Of a stretch of 64,000 nucleotides of DNA, positions 15,813-26,035 are shown piece after piece. The translations under genes were made by a program, and so were the position numbers. How positions within the stretch are numbered: position 1 is the first letter of the stretch; each line of letters opens with the position of its first letter. This DNA is from Marinobacterium sp. xm-d-530 (GTDB taxonomy: Bacteria; Pseudomonadota; Gammaproteobacteria; Pseudomonadales; Balneatricaceae), in contig NZ_WBYM01000004.1 of the NCBI RefSeq assembly GCF_013283365.1, positions 248,001 to 312,000 of the forward strand, in the 5' to 3' direction. Below the pieces are notes generated by a model. That model had not been told where the DNA came from. It made no database searches and worked only from the letters and a program-made list of their open reading frames with translations.

Positions 15813-18411
15813 CCTCGTTATAACCCGTTAAATCCTCAAGGAACTGACGACCTTCGCTCTGGCCAAAGGCGCCCAGACCGCGAAGAATGAATTGAATGTA
15901 GAACTTGTTCTCACGTTCGAAATCGCTGCTGCCGTCGACAATGCTTCGCTGTCCGGTAAAGCGCACCTTCCAACAGCAGTTTTCGTACTCGATACCGGCA
16001 AGCGTCTCTAGGTTTTCAGACTCTTTGATATCTTGGGTGTATCGTGCAACGCCGCTCCACTCTGTCGTGATCGGCCAACGCGTGGCCAGATCGATCTGGT
16101 TGAAGGTGTTGTTACCGTCACTGCTCTGCGTTTTACGTAGGTTTGCGTAGAGTAGTCGCTCATCATCTGGACGGTAGTAGGCACGATAGTTTTCGGTCAG
16201 TAACGCAGCTGTTTCACGATCAATGCGCGAGTCATGGCTCAGCGTCAGCACTTCAGAGGGCTTCCAGCTGGCGTAGACAGCGTAATCCGATTGATCTGCT
16301 GTACCGGTTGAATCGCCTGGGCGAGCATCGTGATCACCAAAGTAGTGAGCCTGTGCAATGCCTGCCGAGATCAGCTCACGCCCCGTTAGACTGTAGACTT
16401 TGCTCTCTAGACCTAGGGTTGCTTGATCGGTATGGCTGACACGGTCATTACCGGAGTAGCCTAAATTATCGAACAGGTTGCCGTAGCTAAAGCCAAGGGC
16501 GCCTGAGTCAAAGTTAAGTGTGTCTGTATCCTCACCATCAACATGTATCAGTTTGATGCGTGGCTCTAGCGTCTGAGTGGCAATCTCGCCCTGACGTTCA
16601 AAGATCAGGCCTGAATCCAACGAGGCAAACAGGTTGGTGTGCGACGCACTGCTATTATCTGAGAAGTCATAGCTTGAGTGCCAAACGCCCGCTTCAGGTC
16701 GTAGGTAACCCCAAGTGGTCTCCGCGCTGTAACCGATTGACTGGCGGGCATGAAGACGACTGCCGTCGGTTGCGCTCTCATTGGTTGAATCAAACTGTGT
16801 GTACTGCACGGCGAGATTCAGCACTGTCTCATTCAGACTTTGGCTGGTACTGAAGTTGAGCTGAGGCATGCGCTTGTAGCTGGTTGAGTTATCTAGAATC
16901 TGATAATCATTAACCAGTGCCGATGCACTCCAGCCATTACCGCTATAGGCTACTTGAGCACGCTGAGAAAGTACATCAGCAGCCGGTACTGCCAGCGTTA
17001 CCGGCGTTAGGTCGTCAAAGTAGTTGTCATCACTGACGCGAGTGAAGCTGACATCACTCGACCAGTTGGGTGCCGGAGTGCCGGTATGATTGAAGTCGAT
17101 CAACCAACGTTCACTCCCCTGAAGATCATCATCGGGAAGCCAGCTGGTATTCAGCGTGTTCATGCTGAAGCTGTTGAGGTAGCGCGCCTCGTTTTCAAAC
17201 AGTACGCCACGCTGTTCGATGATGCGCGTCGTTAGCGTGTCATCGATGTTAGGCGCAATGTTGAAGTAGTAGGGCAGAGCCAGATCGTAACCATCCTGCT
17301 CGCTGGTGCTGAGGGATGGATAGAGTAAGCCCGTTCTGCGCGTGTCATTCAATGGCCAGTAGAAGTAGGGCAGGTAGAAGACCGGTACACCAGCAACTTC
17401 AAATCGGGTATTCCACGCCTCTCCATACCCCTCTTGAGGATAGAGCTCCATCTGCGCTGCTCGAATGCCCCAATCGTTATTACCCGGTTCACAGTAGGTA
17501 ATCAGTGTATCTTCGGCTTCAACGCGCTGATCACCAAAGCGTGTCATCGCTTCTGCATCACCGCGCATATGTTGATCATGCATGACGAAGCGCGCTTCAT
17601 TGGCGATGGCGATCTTATTGTTCAGGTCAGCAGACATGGCATCTGCAATCATCAACAGGTTGGGTTCACGGTAACGCACATCGCCACGCAGTAGGGCTTG
17701 TCGCGATTGCGCTTCAAACTCGGCGAGGTTGGACTTAATCTGGCGACCAGACTCTTCGATGATGACGTTGCCACGTAAAATGGATAAACCATCGAGATCG
17801 GCATCGGATTCGTCAGCGTTGATGACCGTGCTGCTCTCTTCGTTACCGGGAGCCAGATCGCCAACCCAGATGTCAGGCTCATCATAGCGACCTTTGCAGA
17901 CCAGTCTTTCAGCATCCAGAGGTGCTAAACGAACCCAGTCTAAATTGATGTCACGTCGGTCATCACTAGGGTCACGAATGATGGCCCGAGCTGGAAGAGT
18001 GACTGCCTCAATCGGCTCATCTGTCGCTTCGCTCGTTGCAGTTGTTGCAACAGCTTTTGTGTCAGGCTCTGGTTTAGCGTCCGTTTTAACGGGTTCAGGT
18101 TTGGCGGCGATTGTCTGTTCTGGTTTCTGCTCTGGCTCGGCGGTCAGAGAATTTTTGGGCTCTTGCTCTTTTTTGGGCTCTGGCAGCGGTTTAGGCAGCG
18201 TTTTTGTGATCTGTGCTTCGATCGCATCTTCAGTTGCTGAGATGCGAGTTAACGGAACCGGCTCAGGTTTGTAATCGGCAGAAGCACCGCAGCTCCAACC
18301 TCGGTCAGTCTGCTGACAGTCCCAGGCGCCCGCTGCATTAGCGGCGTTTGAACCACCTGCAACAACCAAGCCTAAAATGATTTTTGTAATTGCGTTTTTT
18401 TCGAAGGGCAT
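15793..18411 (-). CDS. lptD: LPS-assembly protein LptD
   Basis: Outer-membrane beta-barrel that, with LptE, inserts lipopolysaccharide into the outer leaflet. After the signal region come two N-terminal Cys (WDCQ..WSCGA), a long Pro/Glu/Lys linker (about 50-130), the periplasmic LptA-like domain (about 195-320; LRGNVIIEESGRQI, MRGDAEAM) and the C-terminal barrel. Adjacent Cys in ENCCWKVRF near the C-terminus match the paired Cys that form the essential inter-domain disulfides in E. coli LptD. The 872 residues are longer than E. coli LptD, mainly because of the charged linker. It is the first gene of the operon and is divergent from amgK. Confidence 0.96.
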   Translation of the reverse strand: MPFEKNAITKIILGLVVAGGSNAANAAGAWDCQQTDRGWSCGASADYKPEPVPLTRISATEDAIEAQITKTLPKPLPEPKKEQEPKNSLTAEPEQKPEQTIAAKPEPVKTDAKPEPDTKAVATTATSEATDEPIEAVTLPARAIIRDPSDDRRDINLDWVRLAPLDAERLVCKGRYDEPDIWVGDLAPGNEESSTVINADESDADLDGLSILRGNVIIEESGRQIKSNLAEFEAQSRQALLRGDVRYREPNLLMIADAMSADLNNKIAIANEARFVMHDQHMRGDAEAMTRFGDQRVEAEDTLITYCEPGNNDWGIRAAQMELYPQEGYGEAWNTRFEVAGVPVFYLPYFYWPLNDTRRTGLLYPSLSTSEQDGYDLALPYYFNIAPNIDDTLTTRIIEQRGVLFENEARYLNSFSMNTLNTSWLPDDDLQGSERWLIDFNHTGTPAPNWSSDVSFTRVSDDNYFDDLTPVTLAVPAADVLSQRAQVAYSGNGWSASALVNDYQILDNSTSYKRMPQLNFSTSQSLNETVLNLAVQYTQFDSTNESATDGSRLHARQSIGYSAETTWGYLRPEAGVWHSSYDFSDNSSASHTNLFASLDSGLIFERQGEIATQTLEPRIKLIHVDGEDTDTLNFDSGALGFSYGNLFDNLGYSGNDRVSHTDQATLGLESKVYSLTGRELISAGIAQAHYFGDHDARPGDSTGTADQSDYAVYASWKPSEVLTLSHDSRIDRETAALLTENYRAYYRPDDERLLYANLRKTQSSDGNNTFNQIDLATRWPITTEWSGVARYTQDIKESENLETLAGIEYENCCWKVRFTGQRSIVDGSSDFERENKFYIQFILRGLGAFGQSEGRQFLEDLTGYNEDDRDNF

Positions 18412-18479
18412 TGAATGCGATCCGCTGGCTACCGAGACGACGTTTAAGTAGCCTCAAAAGTCGAGTAATATTGGGCACT

Positions 18480-18485
18480 TATAAT
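18480..18485 (+). promoter_or_regulatory. Possible -10 box of the amgK promoter
   Basis: A perfect TATAAT sits 38 bases before the amgK start codon in the 111-base gap between lptD and amgK. No convincing -35 box is found at the expected distance, so this may be an activator-dependent or extended promoter. Confidence 0.35.
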
Positions 18486-18522
18486 AAAGATTCCCGCTCT
18501 TCAGTACCAGAGGTTAACGTAA

Positions 18523-19545
18523 ATGGGTTCGCGCCAAGCGCAATTAAAAAACTGGGCTAGACAGGTTTGGCCCTATGCCGATCGCGACCAGCTAGAGATT
18601 ACCCCTGTCAGCGGTGATGCCAGTTTCCGTCGATACTTCCGTGCGTCGACACCTACAGCAGAGTTAATCGCTGTGGATGCCCCACCAGAGAAAGAGAATT
18701 CAGAGCCATTTGTGCGTATCGCTAAAGAGTGGTCTGAAAAAGGCATTCATGTGCCTGAAGTGGTGGCTGATGATCTTGCTTTAGGCTTTATGCTGCTGGA
18801 GGATTTTGCTGATCAGCAGCTCTTAGATCGCCTGAAATCCGAAGGTGATGCGCCCTATCTTCAGGCATTAGAGACGCTGTTGGGTATTCAGATGCTGCCG
18901 GCTGAGGGCTTGCCCAACTATGATGCCGCCGTGCTGACACGTGAGATGAATCTTTTCCCAGAGTGGTTCTTAGGTGAGATGCTTGGCATCACAGAGGGCT
19001 GGGATAGCCTTCTAGAGAAGACCTATCAGCAGTTGATCGAATCGGCGTTCAGTCAACCTCAAGTTTGTGTGCATCGCGACTATCACTCGCGCAATCTAAT
19101 GCCGTTAGTCGATGGCGGACTGGGTGTGATCGATTTTCAGGATGCATTGATCGGTCCTGTCACCTATGACTTGGTGTCACTGTTACGTGATAGCTACATC
19201 GAGTGGCCAGAGTCAACGGTCGCTGAATGGGTAGAAAACTACCGCCTCATGCTGATGGATGTCGGTTTCTCTTTGCCAGACTCAGTAGGGTTTAAAAAGC
19301 TCTTCGATCTGATGGGCATGCAGCGTCAGCTCAAGGTGTTGGGTATCTTCTCCAGACTATACCTGCGTGATGGGAAATCGGGTTACCTTAAAGATATTCC
19401 ATTGACCTTCGAATACCTCTACCGAGCCGCGTCGGCCCATTCGGAATTCTCCGATCTAAAAGAGGCGCTATCTGGGCTGATACCTGCCATGCGCCAACAC
19501 CAACTGCTTGGTCAGCATATTGCTCCTGAGTGGCCGAAATTGTGA
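18523..19545 (+). CDS. amgK: N-acetylmuramate/N-acetylglucosamine anomeric kinase AmgK
   Basis: Phosphorylates the anomeric position of MurNAc and GlcNAc released in peptidoglycan recycling. It is an aminoglycoside-phosphotransferase-fold kinase of 340 residues. The catalytic loop VHRDYHSRNLM (about 186-196) and the metal-binding VIDFQDA are intact, and the N-terminal SGDASFRRYFR matches the nucleotide-binding part of this subfamily. It overlaps murU by four bases. The amgK-murU pair divergent from lptD is the arrangement known from Pseudomonas, where it feeds UDP-MurNAc directly and lowers sensitivity to fosfomycin. Confidence 0.9.
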   Translation: MGSRQAQLKNWARQVWPYADRDQLEITPVSGDASFRRYFRASTPTAELIAVDAPPEKENSEPFVRIAKEWSEKGIHVPEVVADDLALGFMLLEDFADQQLLDRLKSEGDAPYLQALETLLGIQMLPAEGLPNYDAAVLTREMNLFPEWFLGEMLGITEGWDSLLEKTYQQLIESAFSQPQVCVHRDYHSRNLMPLVDGGLGVIDFQDALIGPVTYDLVSLLRDSYIEWPESTVAEWVENYRLMLMDVGFSLPDSVGFKKLFDLMGMQRQLKVLGIFSRLYLRDGKSGYLKDIPLTFEYLYRAASAHSEFSDLKEALSGLIPAMRQHQLLGQHIAPEWPKL

Positions 19546-20228
19546 AAGCTATGATTTTAGCGGCGGGCTTGGGAACTCGAATGCGCCCGCTGACACTGAC
19601 AACCCCCAAGCCTTTGATACCGGCTTTGGGAAAGCCTTTAATTGTCTATCAGATCGAAAATCTGGTGCGCGCGGGCATCACTGATATTGTGATTAATCAC
19701 GCTTGGCTCGGTGAGCAGATTGAGCAAACACTGGGCAGTGGCGAGCAGTTTGGTTGCTCACTGCGTTATTCTGCCGAGCAGGAGCCTCTTGAGACGGCAG
19801 GTGGTATTCGTAAAGCACTGCCTATGCTCAAAACAGAGGGCTCAGATCAGCCGTTTCTTCTGGTCAATGGGGATGTCTACCTCTCCCAAGAGTACTCAGA
19901 ACTGGATTTAACTCTGGATTCAGACGACCTGGCTAAACTCTGGTTGGTTGATAATCCAAGCTGGCACAGCGATGGCGACTTTGCCCTGTCTGATCAGCGA
20001 GTCTCACTTCATGGTGACGAAAAGCTGACTTTTGCGGGTGTGAGTCTGTTACGACCTTCACAGTTTGATGAGTTGGCGCTTAACGAAAAAGCGGCATTAG
20101 CGCCGCTTTTACGCAGAATGATAGAGCAGTCTAAAGTGGCCGGTGCTAAGCTAGGCGGATATTGGAATGATGTGGGTACGGTGGATCGCCTTGCCGATGT
20201 TGAAACCTTTTTGAAAGAGGCGGGTTGA
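19542..20228 (+). CDS. murU: N-acetylmuramate 1-phosphate uridylyltransferase MurU
   Basis: Converts MurNAc-1-phosphate and UTP to UDP-MurNAc, bypassing MurA/MurB in recycling. It is a nucleotidyltransferase with AMILAAGLGTRMRPLT, the lysine in TPKPL, and NGDVY for metal binding. The most likely start is GTG at 19542, which overlaps the amgK TGA (GTGA) and gives the usual MKAMILAAG beginning. A GTG at 19530 would add four residues. It ends in TGATG, coupled to djlA. Confidence 0.9.
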   Translation: MKAMILAAGLGTRMRPLTLTTPKPLIPALGKPLIVYQIENLVRAGITDIVINHAWLGEQIEQTLGSGEQFGCSLRYSAEQEPLETAGGIRKALPMLKTEGSDQPFLLVNGDVYLSQEYSELDLTLDSDDLAKLWLVDNPSWHSDGDFALSDQRVSLHGDEKLTFAGVSLLRPSQFDELALNEKAALAPLLRRMIEQSKVAGAKLGGYWNDVGTVDRLADVETFLKEAG

Positions 20229-21034
20229 TGAATCCTCAAGCCATAGGCGAACAAATTTTTCGATACCGTACCGGTGTAGTCTTAGGTGCACTGGTAGGCC
20301 TGTTTACCGGTGGTATCTGGGGTCTGATTTTTGGTGGTTTTTTAGGCTTTCAGTTAGAGCGTGGCATTCGTTCAGCTAAGCAGATGGCACCACAGTTAAT
20401 ATTCTTTCGAGCGACCTTTGCCGTCATGGGGCGTATCGCAAAAGCGGATGGGCGAGTGACCGAGGATGAGATCGCATACGCCCGCTCCGTGATGGATCGA
20501 ATGCAGCTCGATGAGTCCAAGCGCCGAGAGGCGATAGAGTACTTTACCGAGGGTAAGTCCCCAGACTTTGATCTGGATCCACTGTTGCGCCCACTTGCTG
20601 CAGTCTTTAGACATCGTAATGACCTGCGCATGATCTTTTTTGAATTGCAGATGGCAGCGGCTTTTGCCGATGGTGAAATCAGCGATGCCGAGCGTTTGGT
20701 GATTGTCGATATCTGTCAGCGACTGGGTCTTAAACGCGATGCCATTGATGCTCTGATTCGTCGAATGCAGGCGCAAAGCAGCTTTCATCAGCACTGGCAG
20801 GGCGGTGCACCGACTCAGCAGCGTATCGATGAGGCCTATGGTGTACTCGGTGTCGATGCCAGTGCCACTGATGCACAGGTAAAAAGGGCTTGGCGTAAGC
20901 TGATGAGTCAGCACCACCCTGATAAGCTGGTCTCAAAAGGTTTGCCAGAAGAGATGATGCAGCTGGCTAAAGAGAAGGCACAAGAGATCCAGGCGGCCTA
21001 TGACCTGATTCGAGAGGTCCGCAAAGCCAGTTAA
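20228..21034 (+). CDS. djlA: Co-chaperone DjlA
   Basis: Membrane-anchored J-domain protein that stimulates DnaK. It has one N-terminal membrane segment rich in Gly (GALVGLFTGGIWGLIFGGFLG), a TerB-like domain (about 60-170; GRIAKADGRVTEDE, AAFADGEISDAE), and a C-terminal J domain with the essential HPD in QHHPDKL. The domain order and the length of 268 residues match DjlA. The ATG at 20228 shares a base with the murU stop. Nothing in the sequence links it to muropeptide recycling beyond position. Confidence 0.93.
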   Translation: MNPQAIGEQIFRYRTGVVLGALVGLFTGGIWGLIFGGFLGFQLERGIRSAKQMAPQLIFFRATFAVMGRIAKADGRVTEDEIAYARSVMDRMQLDESKRREAIEYFTEGKSPDFDLDPLLRPLAAVFRHRNDLRMIFFELQMAAAFADGEISDAERLVIVDICQRLGLKRDAIDALIRRMQAQSSFHQHWQGGAPTQQRIDEAYGVLGVDASATDAQVKRAWRKLMSQHHPDKLVSKGLPEEMMQLAKEKAQEIQAAYDLIREVRKAS

Positions 21035-21125
21035 CGGCCCATTAAAAGAGTCTTCAGTTTTTCTTTCTGTTGTCTCTTTTAGCACTGACTTAAAATGAAC
21101 CCAATTAAACAGCTAGGTTAGACCC

Positions 21126-21797
21126 ATGAAAGATTTTTTGATTGCCCCTTCGATATTGTCAGCGGATTTTGCTCGTTTAGGTGAAGAGGTTGAAAACGTA
21201 TTGGAAGCAGGCGCCGATATTGTCCACTTCGATGTGATGGATAATCACTACGTTCCTAACCTAACCATTGGCCCAATGGTCTGTAAGGCACTGGTTAACC
21301 ATGGCATTCAAGCGCCAATTGATGTGCATCTGATGGTTAAACCTGTCGATCGTCTTATCGGTGACTTCATTGATGCTGGCGCCAGCTACATCACCTTCCA
21401 CCCTGAAGCGTCTGAGCATATCGATCGCTCACTGCAGATGGTGCGTGACGGGGGTTGTAAGTCAGGTCTGGTGTTCAACCCAGCAACGCCGCTGCACTAC
21501 CTTGATCATGTGATGGATAAAGTCGACATGATTCTTCTAATGTCGGTGAACCCGGGTTTTGGTGGTCAGAAGTTCATTCCAGGAACGCTGGATAAATTGC
21601 GCGAAGCACGTCGTCGTATTGATGAGTCTGGTTTGGATATCCGACTGGAGATAGACGGTGGTGTAACGACCAGTAATATTGCAGAGATCGCTAAAGCGGG
21701 TGCCGATACGTTCGTTGCAGGCTCTGCGATCTTCAATACCGATGACTACAAAGCAACCATCGACACAATGCGAGCGGAGCTAGCTACCACGCGATGA
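21126..21797 (+). CDS. rpe: Ribulose-phosphate 3-epimerase
   Basis: Interconverts ribulose 5-phosphate and xylulose 5-phosphate in the pentose phosphate pathway. It is a 223-residue TIM barrel with [13 protein letters not shown] at the start, the metal site in [13 protein letters not shown] and [18 protein letters not shown] and EIDGGV. The gene overlaps gph by four bases (ATGA). The 91-base leader has an inverted repeat, TAAAAGAG/CTCTTTTA, of unclear meaning. Confidence 0.97.
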   Translation: MKDFLIAPSILSADFARLGEEVENVLEAGADIVHFDVMDNHYVPNLTIGPMVCKALVNHGIQAPIDVHLMVKPVDRLIGDFIDAGASYITFHPEASEHIDRSLQMVRDGGCKSGLVFNPATPLHYLDHVMDKVDMILLMSVNPGFGGQKFIPGTLDKLREARRRIDESGLDIRLEIDGGVTTSNIAEIAKAGADTFVAGSAIFNTDDYKATIDTMRAELATTR

Positions 21798-22474
21798 GAC
21801 TCTTTGCCGATCAAGCGCCCAAGCTCATCATGTTAGATCTGGATGGAACTCTAGTCGATTCCGTTCCAGATCTTACCGTCGCGGTTGATCAGATGTTGAA
21901 AGCTGTTGGTAAACCCGAGGCGGGTGATGCCAAAATTCGAACCTGGGTTGGTAATGGTGCGCATGCGCTGGTCGCTAGGGCGCTGTCGGATGCAATGGAC
22001 TATCCAGCTGATCTTCAAAATACGCAGGAGTATCAGCACGCCTATCAGTTGTTTCTTCACTACTACGAAGCGTCTAATGGCGTGACGGCTTGTACCTACC
22101 CTGGGGTTAAAGAGGCGCTAGCGCGTTGGAGTCAAAAAGGCATTAAGCTGGCGGTTGTTACTAATAAGCCTATGCAGTTCACAACACCATTAATTGAAGG
22201 GGTGGGTATTGCTCATCTGTTTGATTTTGTGAGCGGTGGCGACTCGCTACCTAAACGTAAGCCCGAACCTGATCAGTTACTGGATATCATGGTTAAAGCG
22301 GGTGTGAATGCCGACGAATCGCTCATGGTGGGTGACTCTTCCAATGACATTAATGCCGCTCATGCTGCCGGCGTAGCCGCTCTGGCAGTGCCTTACGGAT
22401 ACAATCATGGGCTCCCTATTGAAGAGTGCAACCCAGATCAAGTAGTCGAGTCACTGGACTCTTTTCACCACTAA
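21794..22474 (+). CDS. gph: Phosphoglycolate phosphatase
   Basis: HAD-family phosphatase removing 2-phosphoglycolate formed during DNA 3'-end repair and oxygenation reactions. Motif I is [14 protein letters not shown], motif II VVTNKP, and motifs III/IV KRKPEP and MVGDSSNDI. Its 226 residues are normal. The rpe-gph order is widely conserved; in related genomes trpE commonly follows, but here an AEC-type carrier takes that place. Confidence 0.94.
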   Translation: MRLFADQAPKLIMLDLDGTLVDSVPDLTVAVDQMLKAVGKPEAGDAKIRTWVGNGAHALVARALSDAMDYPADLQNTQEYQHAYQLFLHYYEASNGVTACTYPGVKEALARWSQKGIKLAVVTNKPMQFTTPLIEGVGIAHLFDFVSGGDSLPKRKPEPDQLLDIMVKAGVNADESLMVGDSSNDINAAHAAGVAALAVPYGYNHGLPIEECNPDQVVESLDSFHH

Positions 22475-22512
22475 TTGGCTATTAACTTTCAAGGATTGAT
22501 GGTTAGCGCTTT

Positions 22513-23499
22513 ATGGATAAGCTCTCCTTTTCGCTGTTCATTATTTTTGCTGGTCTGGGCAGTGGCTACCTGCTGCGCAGAGTCGTTGAAGCGTCTTTTA
22601 TTAGGCTCCCTTTTGCGTTAACAACACTCAGTCGTGTGACGCGTGATTTAGGTATCATGGTGATGATACCCATCGCCTTTCTATTAGCGATCTGGGTGCT
22701 CGAGTTTACCGATACGACTCTGCTGGCACTGCCTTTGATCTGCCTATTTGCTTTGATAGTCGGCGGTCTGTTGGGGTATGGCTTAGGGCTATTGAATAAA
22801 CAGGATCGTCCCGGTCGCGCTGTGATGGGTCTAACCACCAGCTTTACCAACATTGGTGCCATGGGCTCCTTGGTGGTCTACCTCTTTTTGGGTGAAGCAG
22901 GTTTTGCATTGGTTACCCTCTATCGCCTGTTCGAAGAGATCTTCTATTTTCTGGTGGGGTATCCGGTCGCGCAGTGGGTTTCAGGTAAAGGGAGTGAGGG
23001 GCTGACTCGTTTTCAGCGACTCATTAAGGTGATTAAGCAGCCATTTCTTATCGCCATTTTAACGGCGTTTAGCCTTGGGTTTCTGTTTAACCTCAGCGGA
23101 ATAGACCGCCCTCTATTTCTAGACAGTGCGAATGATTGGGTCATTCCGATCGGGACCTTCAGTATGCTGGTGTCGGTCGGCTTGGGATTGAAAGTGACCA
23201 GTATCGCGCGCTACGCCAAATATTCACTGCAAGTGGCCATTACCCGCGTCACTCTGGTACCGCTGTTGACCCTCTCTATGGCCTGGTTGGTTGGATTGGG
23301 CGAATACGCCGGTGGCTTGGCGCTCGGCGTCGTGTTGATATTGAGCTCCATGCCCCCTGCGGTCAACTCAGTGGTGGCCAGCGCCTATTACGATTTGGAT
23401 GTTGATCTGGCTAACTCAAATTGGATTGTCTCGACGCTTTCGATGGCGTTGGTGGTTCCTTGGCTCTACTTCGCTCTGCATTTAATGCAATTGGTCTAG
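22513..23499 (+). CDS. AEC-type (auxin efflux carrier family) transporter
   Basis: A 328-residue integral membrane protein with about ten hydrophobic helices. The later part, LVSVGLGLKV followed by a charged loop and LILSSMPPAVNSVVASAYYDLD, fits the AEC/membrane transport protein family, whose members export or take up small organic acids and amino acids. Substrate unknown. It is 38 bases after gph and 140 before trpD. A link to tryptophan or aromatic compounds is only suggested by position. Confidence 0.7.
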   Translation: MDKLSFSLFIIFAGLGSGYLLRRVVEASFIRLPFALTTLSRVTRDLGIMVMIPIAFLLAIWVLEFTDTTLLALPLICLFALIVGGLLGYGLGLLNKQDRPGRAVMGLTTSFTNIGAMGSLVVYLFLGEAGFALVTLYRLFEEIFYFLVGYPVAQWVSGKGSEGLTRFQRLIKVIKQPFLIAILTAFSLGFLFNLSGIDRPLFLDSANDWVIPIGTFSMLVSVGLGLKVTSIARYAKYSLQVAITRVTLVPLLTLSMAWLVGLGEYAGGLALGVVLILSSMPPAVNSVVASAYYDLDVDLANSNWIVSTLSMALVVPWLYFALHLMQLV

Positions 23500-23639
23500 G
23501 ATCGCCTAAAGGCTAAGGATTTTCTTCTAAAGAGGTTGCGAACCCGATTGGGATTGGGCATCGTACAGCATCACCAAAAGATAACAGTGATTGTTATAAC
23601 AGTTGCGCGTGCGCTGCGAGCACGAAGAAAGGAAATACC

Positions 23640-24665
23640 ATGGATATTAAAGAGGCATTAGCCTTAGTTGTTGCGGGGCATCACCTATCGCGTGATGAGA
23701 TGACCGCGGCTATGCGCCAGATCATGACAGGTGAGGCGACCGACGCACAGATTGGTGCTTTTCTAACAGCGCTTCGCATTAAAGGCGAAACGGTAGAAGA
23801 GATTACCGCAGCAGCCGATGTTATGCGCTCTCTAGCAGTGCCGGTGAGCGTCACAGACCCTCAAGCGGTGGATATTGTCGGTACAGGCGGTGATGGTTCA
23901 AACCTGTTTAATGTCTCTTCTGCGACCTCGTTTGTTGTCGCAGCTGCGGGCGGTACTGTAGCAAAGCATGGTAATCGTTCGGTCTCTTCAAAATCAGGTG
24001 CTGCAGATCTTCTTGAGGCGGCGGGGATTCACTTGGCGCTGAACCCAGAGCAGGTGGCTCGCTGTATTGATGAGGTGGGAGTCGGCTTTATGTTTGCGCC
24101 TCAGCATCACAGTGCGATGAAGCATGCCATCGGTCCTCGTCGTGAGTTGGCGATGCGCACGCTGTTTAATGTTTTGGGTCCTCTGACCAACCCAGCGGGT
24201 GCCAAGCACTACCTCATGGGTGTGTTTGATGAGTCTCTATGTCGTCCTATGGCTGAGGCTTTGCGCAGCTTGGGTGCCGTGCACGCTTTGGTCGTTCACT
24301 CTAATGATGGTCTGGATGAGATCTCGCTTGCGACCACAACGCAGGTGGCAGAGCTGAAAAACGGTGAAGTGACTGAGTATGAAATTACCGCTGAAAGCGC
24401 CGGTTTGGAGGCGCAAACCTTAGAAGGTTTGCAGGTGGCTGATGCGAACGAAAGTCTTGCTCTGATTCGAGCAGCGATGAGTGGTGCCAACCCTAAAGCA
24501 GCCGATATGGTAGCGCTGAATGCGGGTGCTGCACTCTACGCGGCAGACAAGGTTGAATCACTTAAAGCGGGTGTCCAGTTGGCGGTCGAGACGATCGCAT
24601 CCGGTGCGGCGTTAGCGAAAATGGAAGAGCTGGCTCGTTTCAGTCAGGCGTTTAAGGAAGCCTAA
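23640..24665 (+). CDS. trpD: Anthranilate phosphoribosyltransferase TrpD
   Basis: Second step of tryptophan synthesis: anthranilate plus PRPP. The 341 residues include the PRPP site [34 protein letters not shown] and [13 protein letters not shown]. Length is standard for the single-domain enzyme. A good ribosome binding site (GAAAGGAAA) precedes the ATG. The 140 bases upstream hold no leader peptide gene with tandem Trp codons, so classical attenuation is not seen. The gene shares one base with trpC (TAATG). Confidence 0.97.
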   Translation: MDIKEALALVVAGHHLSRDEMTAAMRQIMTGEATDAQIGAFLTALRIKGETVEEITAAADVMRSLAVPVSVTDPQAVDIVGTGGDGSNLFNVSSATSFVVAAAGGTVAKHGNRSVSSKSGAADLLEAAGIHLALNPEQVARCIDEVGVGFMFAPQHHSAMKHAIGPRRELAMRTLFNVLGPLTNPAGAKHYLMGVFDESLCRPMAEALRSLGAVHALVVHSNDGLDEISLATTTQVAELKNGEVTEYEITAESAGLEAQTLEGLQVADANESLALIRAAMSGANPKAADMVALNAGAALYAADKVESLKAGVQLAVETIASGAALAKMEELARFSQAFKEA

Positions 24666-25474
24666 TGTCAAATATCCCAACGGTACTAACCCGAATTATT
24701 GATCGTAAATTTGAAGAGATTGCCGAGCGTTCAGAGCAGGTCTCTATCACTGATCTGAAAGCTCAAATTGAAGCGAACCGAGGCGGTGCCACTGATCCGC
24801 GCGGTTTCGTGAAATCGATGCGAAATGCATTGGCAGAAGGTCGCTCGGCCGTCATTGCTGAGATTAAAAAAGCGAGCCCCAGTAAAGGGGTGCTACGTGA
24901 ACAGTTCCACCCAGCTGATATCGCGCAATCTTATGCCGTCGGCGGTGCAAGTTGTCTGTCGGTATTGACCGATGTTGATTTCTTTCAGGGGGCTACTGAG
25001 TACCTACAGCAGGCTCGTGCAGCCTGTTCGCTACCGGTCATTCGCAAAGACTTTATTGTCGATGAGTACCAGGTCTATGAAGCGCGTGCCATGGGTGCGG
25101 ATTGTATACTGCTGATCGTCTCGGCGCTGGATGATGCCAAAATGAAAGAGCTCAACGACCTAGCTATATCGCTGGGTATGGATGTGCTAATCGAAGTGCA
25201 CGATCGTGACGAGCTGCTCCGTTCTCTGCCGCTGGGCAACACCCTAGTGGGTATTAATAACCGTAACTTGCACACCTTTGACGTTAGCTTAGATGCCACC
25301 ATACAGCTGTTGGCGGACATTCCTGATGATCGTATTGTAGTCACCGAGAGTGGTATTTTAGGGCCCGACGATGTGGCGCTAATGCGTCAGCATCAGGTTA
25401 ACTCCTTCTTGGTGGGTGAGGCATTTATGCGTGCCGACGTGCCGGGTGAACGTCTGGCTGAGCTGTTTAAATAA
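24665..25474 (+). CDS. trpC: Indole-3-glycerol phosphate synthase TrpC
   Basis: Fourth step of tryptophan synthesis (ring closure of CdRP). Single-domain TrpC of 269 residues without a fused TrpF. The barrel motifs are complete: [12 protein letters not shown] near residue 62, [41 protein letters not shown] and VTESGI. It is coupled to trpD; the other trp genes are not within the window. Confidence 0.97.
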   Translation: MSNIPTVLTRIIDRKFEEIAERSEQVSITDLKAQIEANRGGATDPRGFVKSMRNALAEGRSAVIAEIKKASPSKGVLREQFHPADIAQSYAVGGASCLSVLTDVDFFQGATEYLQQARAACSLPVIRKDFIVDEYQVYEARAMGADCILLIVSALDDAKMKELNDLAISLGMDVLIEVHDRDELLRSLPLGNTLVGINNRNLHTFDVSLDATIQLLADIPDDRIVVTESGILGPDDVALMRQHQVNSFLVGEAFMRADVPGERLAELFK

Positions 25475-25486
25475 AAGGATTTTATT

Positions 25487-25891
25487 ATGCATGTTGAAGT
25501 GAGCTGGGAAGGGGAAGAGCGTTTTAAAGCGATTACCGACTCTAAGTTTGAAGCACATATTGATCGTGATTTAGAGACTGGGCCGCGTCCAATGGAATAC
25601 ATCCTGGTTGGCTTAGGTGGCTGTGCCAGTGTTGATGTCATGAGCATTCTGAAAAAAGCGCGCCAAGATGTGGTGAGCTGTGTTGCCTCCATTGATGCTG
25701 AGCGAGCAGACGCTGTGCCTGCTGTCTTCACTAAGATCCATCTGACCTTTAAGGTCACTGGCCACAATCTTAAACCGGCCGCGGTTGAGCGCGCGGCTCG
25801 TTTATCGGCAGAGCAGTACTGTTCAGTCTCTAAGATGTTGGAAGGCGGTGGAGTCGAGATTACTCACAGCGTGGAGATCAACGACGTATAA
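25487..25891 (+). CDS. OsmC-family protein
   Basis: A 134-residue OsmC/Ohr-fold protein like E. coli YhfA. The pattern VGLGGCASVDVMSILKKA with Cys near residue 46, and a second Cys in AEQYCSVSKML near 112, match the redox pair of the family, which reduces organic hydroperoxides in its studied members. Peroxide activity is not proven for the YhfA branch. It follows trpC by 12 bases with an AAGGA site and ends before a terminator. Confidence 0.85.
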   Translation: MHVEVSWEGEERFKAITDSKFEAHIDRDLETGPRPMEYILVGLGGCASVDVMSILKKARQDVVSCVASIDAERADAVPAVFTKIHLTFKVTGHNLKPAAVERAARLSAEQYCSVSKMLEGGGVEITHSVEINDV

Positions 25892-25907
25892 TCCCGCACT
25901 GGACTTG

Positions 25908-25948
25908 CAAAAGGGCGCGCAGATCAGTATGATCACGCGTCCTTTTTT
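25908..25948 (+). terminator. Terminator after the trpDC-osmC unit
   Basis: A stem made of AAAAGG, CGCG and GATC pairs with GATC, CGCG and CCTTTTTT, with single-base interruptions and an AGTAT loop, followed by a T-run. It separates the trp unit from the ribosomal protein operon. Confidence 0.7.
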
Positions 25949-26035
25949 ATATCAACCTCCTTGCTTTTGGAAAGATCGGCTGTAAAGGGGCCGGTCACTG
26001 ACGATCCAAAGGCTAATAAACCGTAAGGAGCTACA

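Noticed and set aside
23500-23639. A trp leader peptide or attenuator ahead of trpD
   Set aside because: No short frame with tandem Trp codons and no terminator/antiterminator pair could be found.
25949-26035. S6:S18 autoregulatory leader ahead of rpsF
   Set aside because: A CCGGT/ACCG pairing is possible but too short to support a call without a covariance model.
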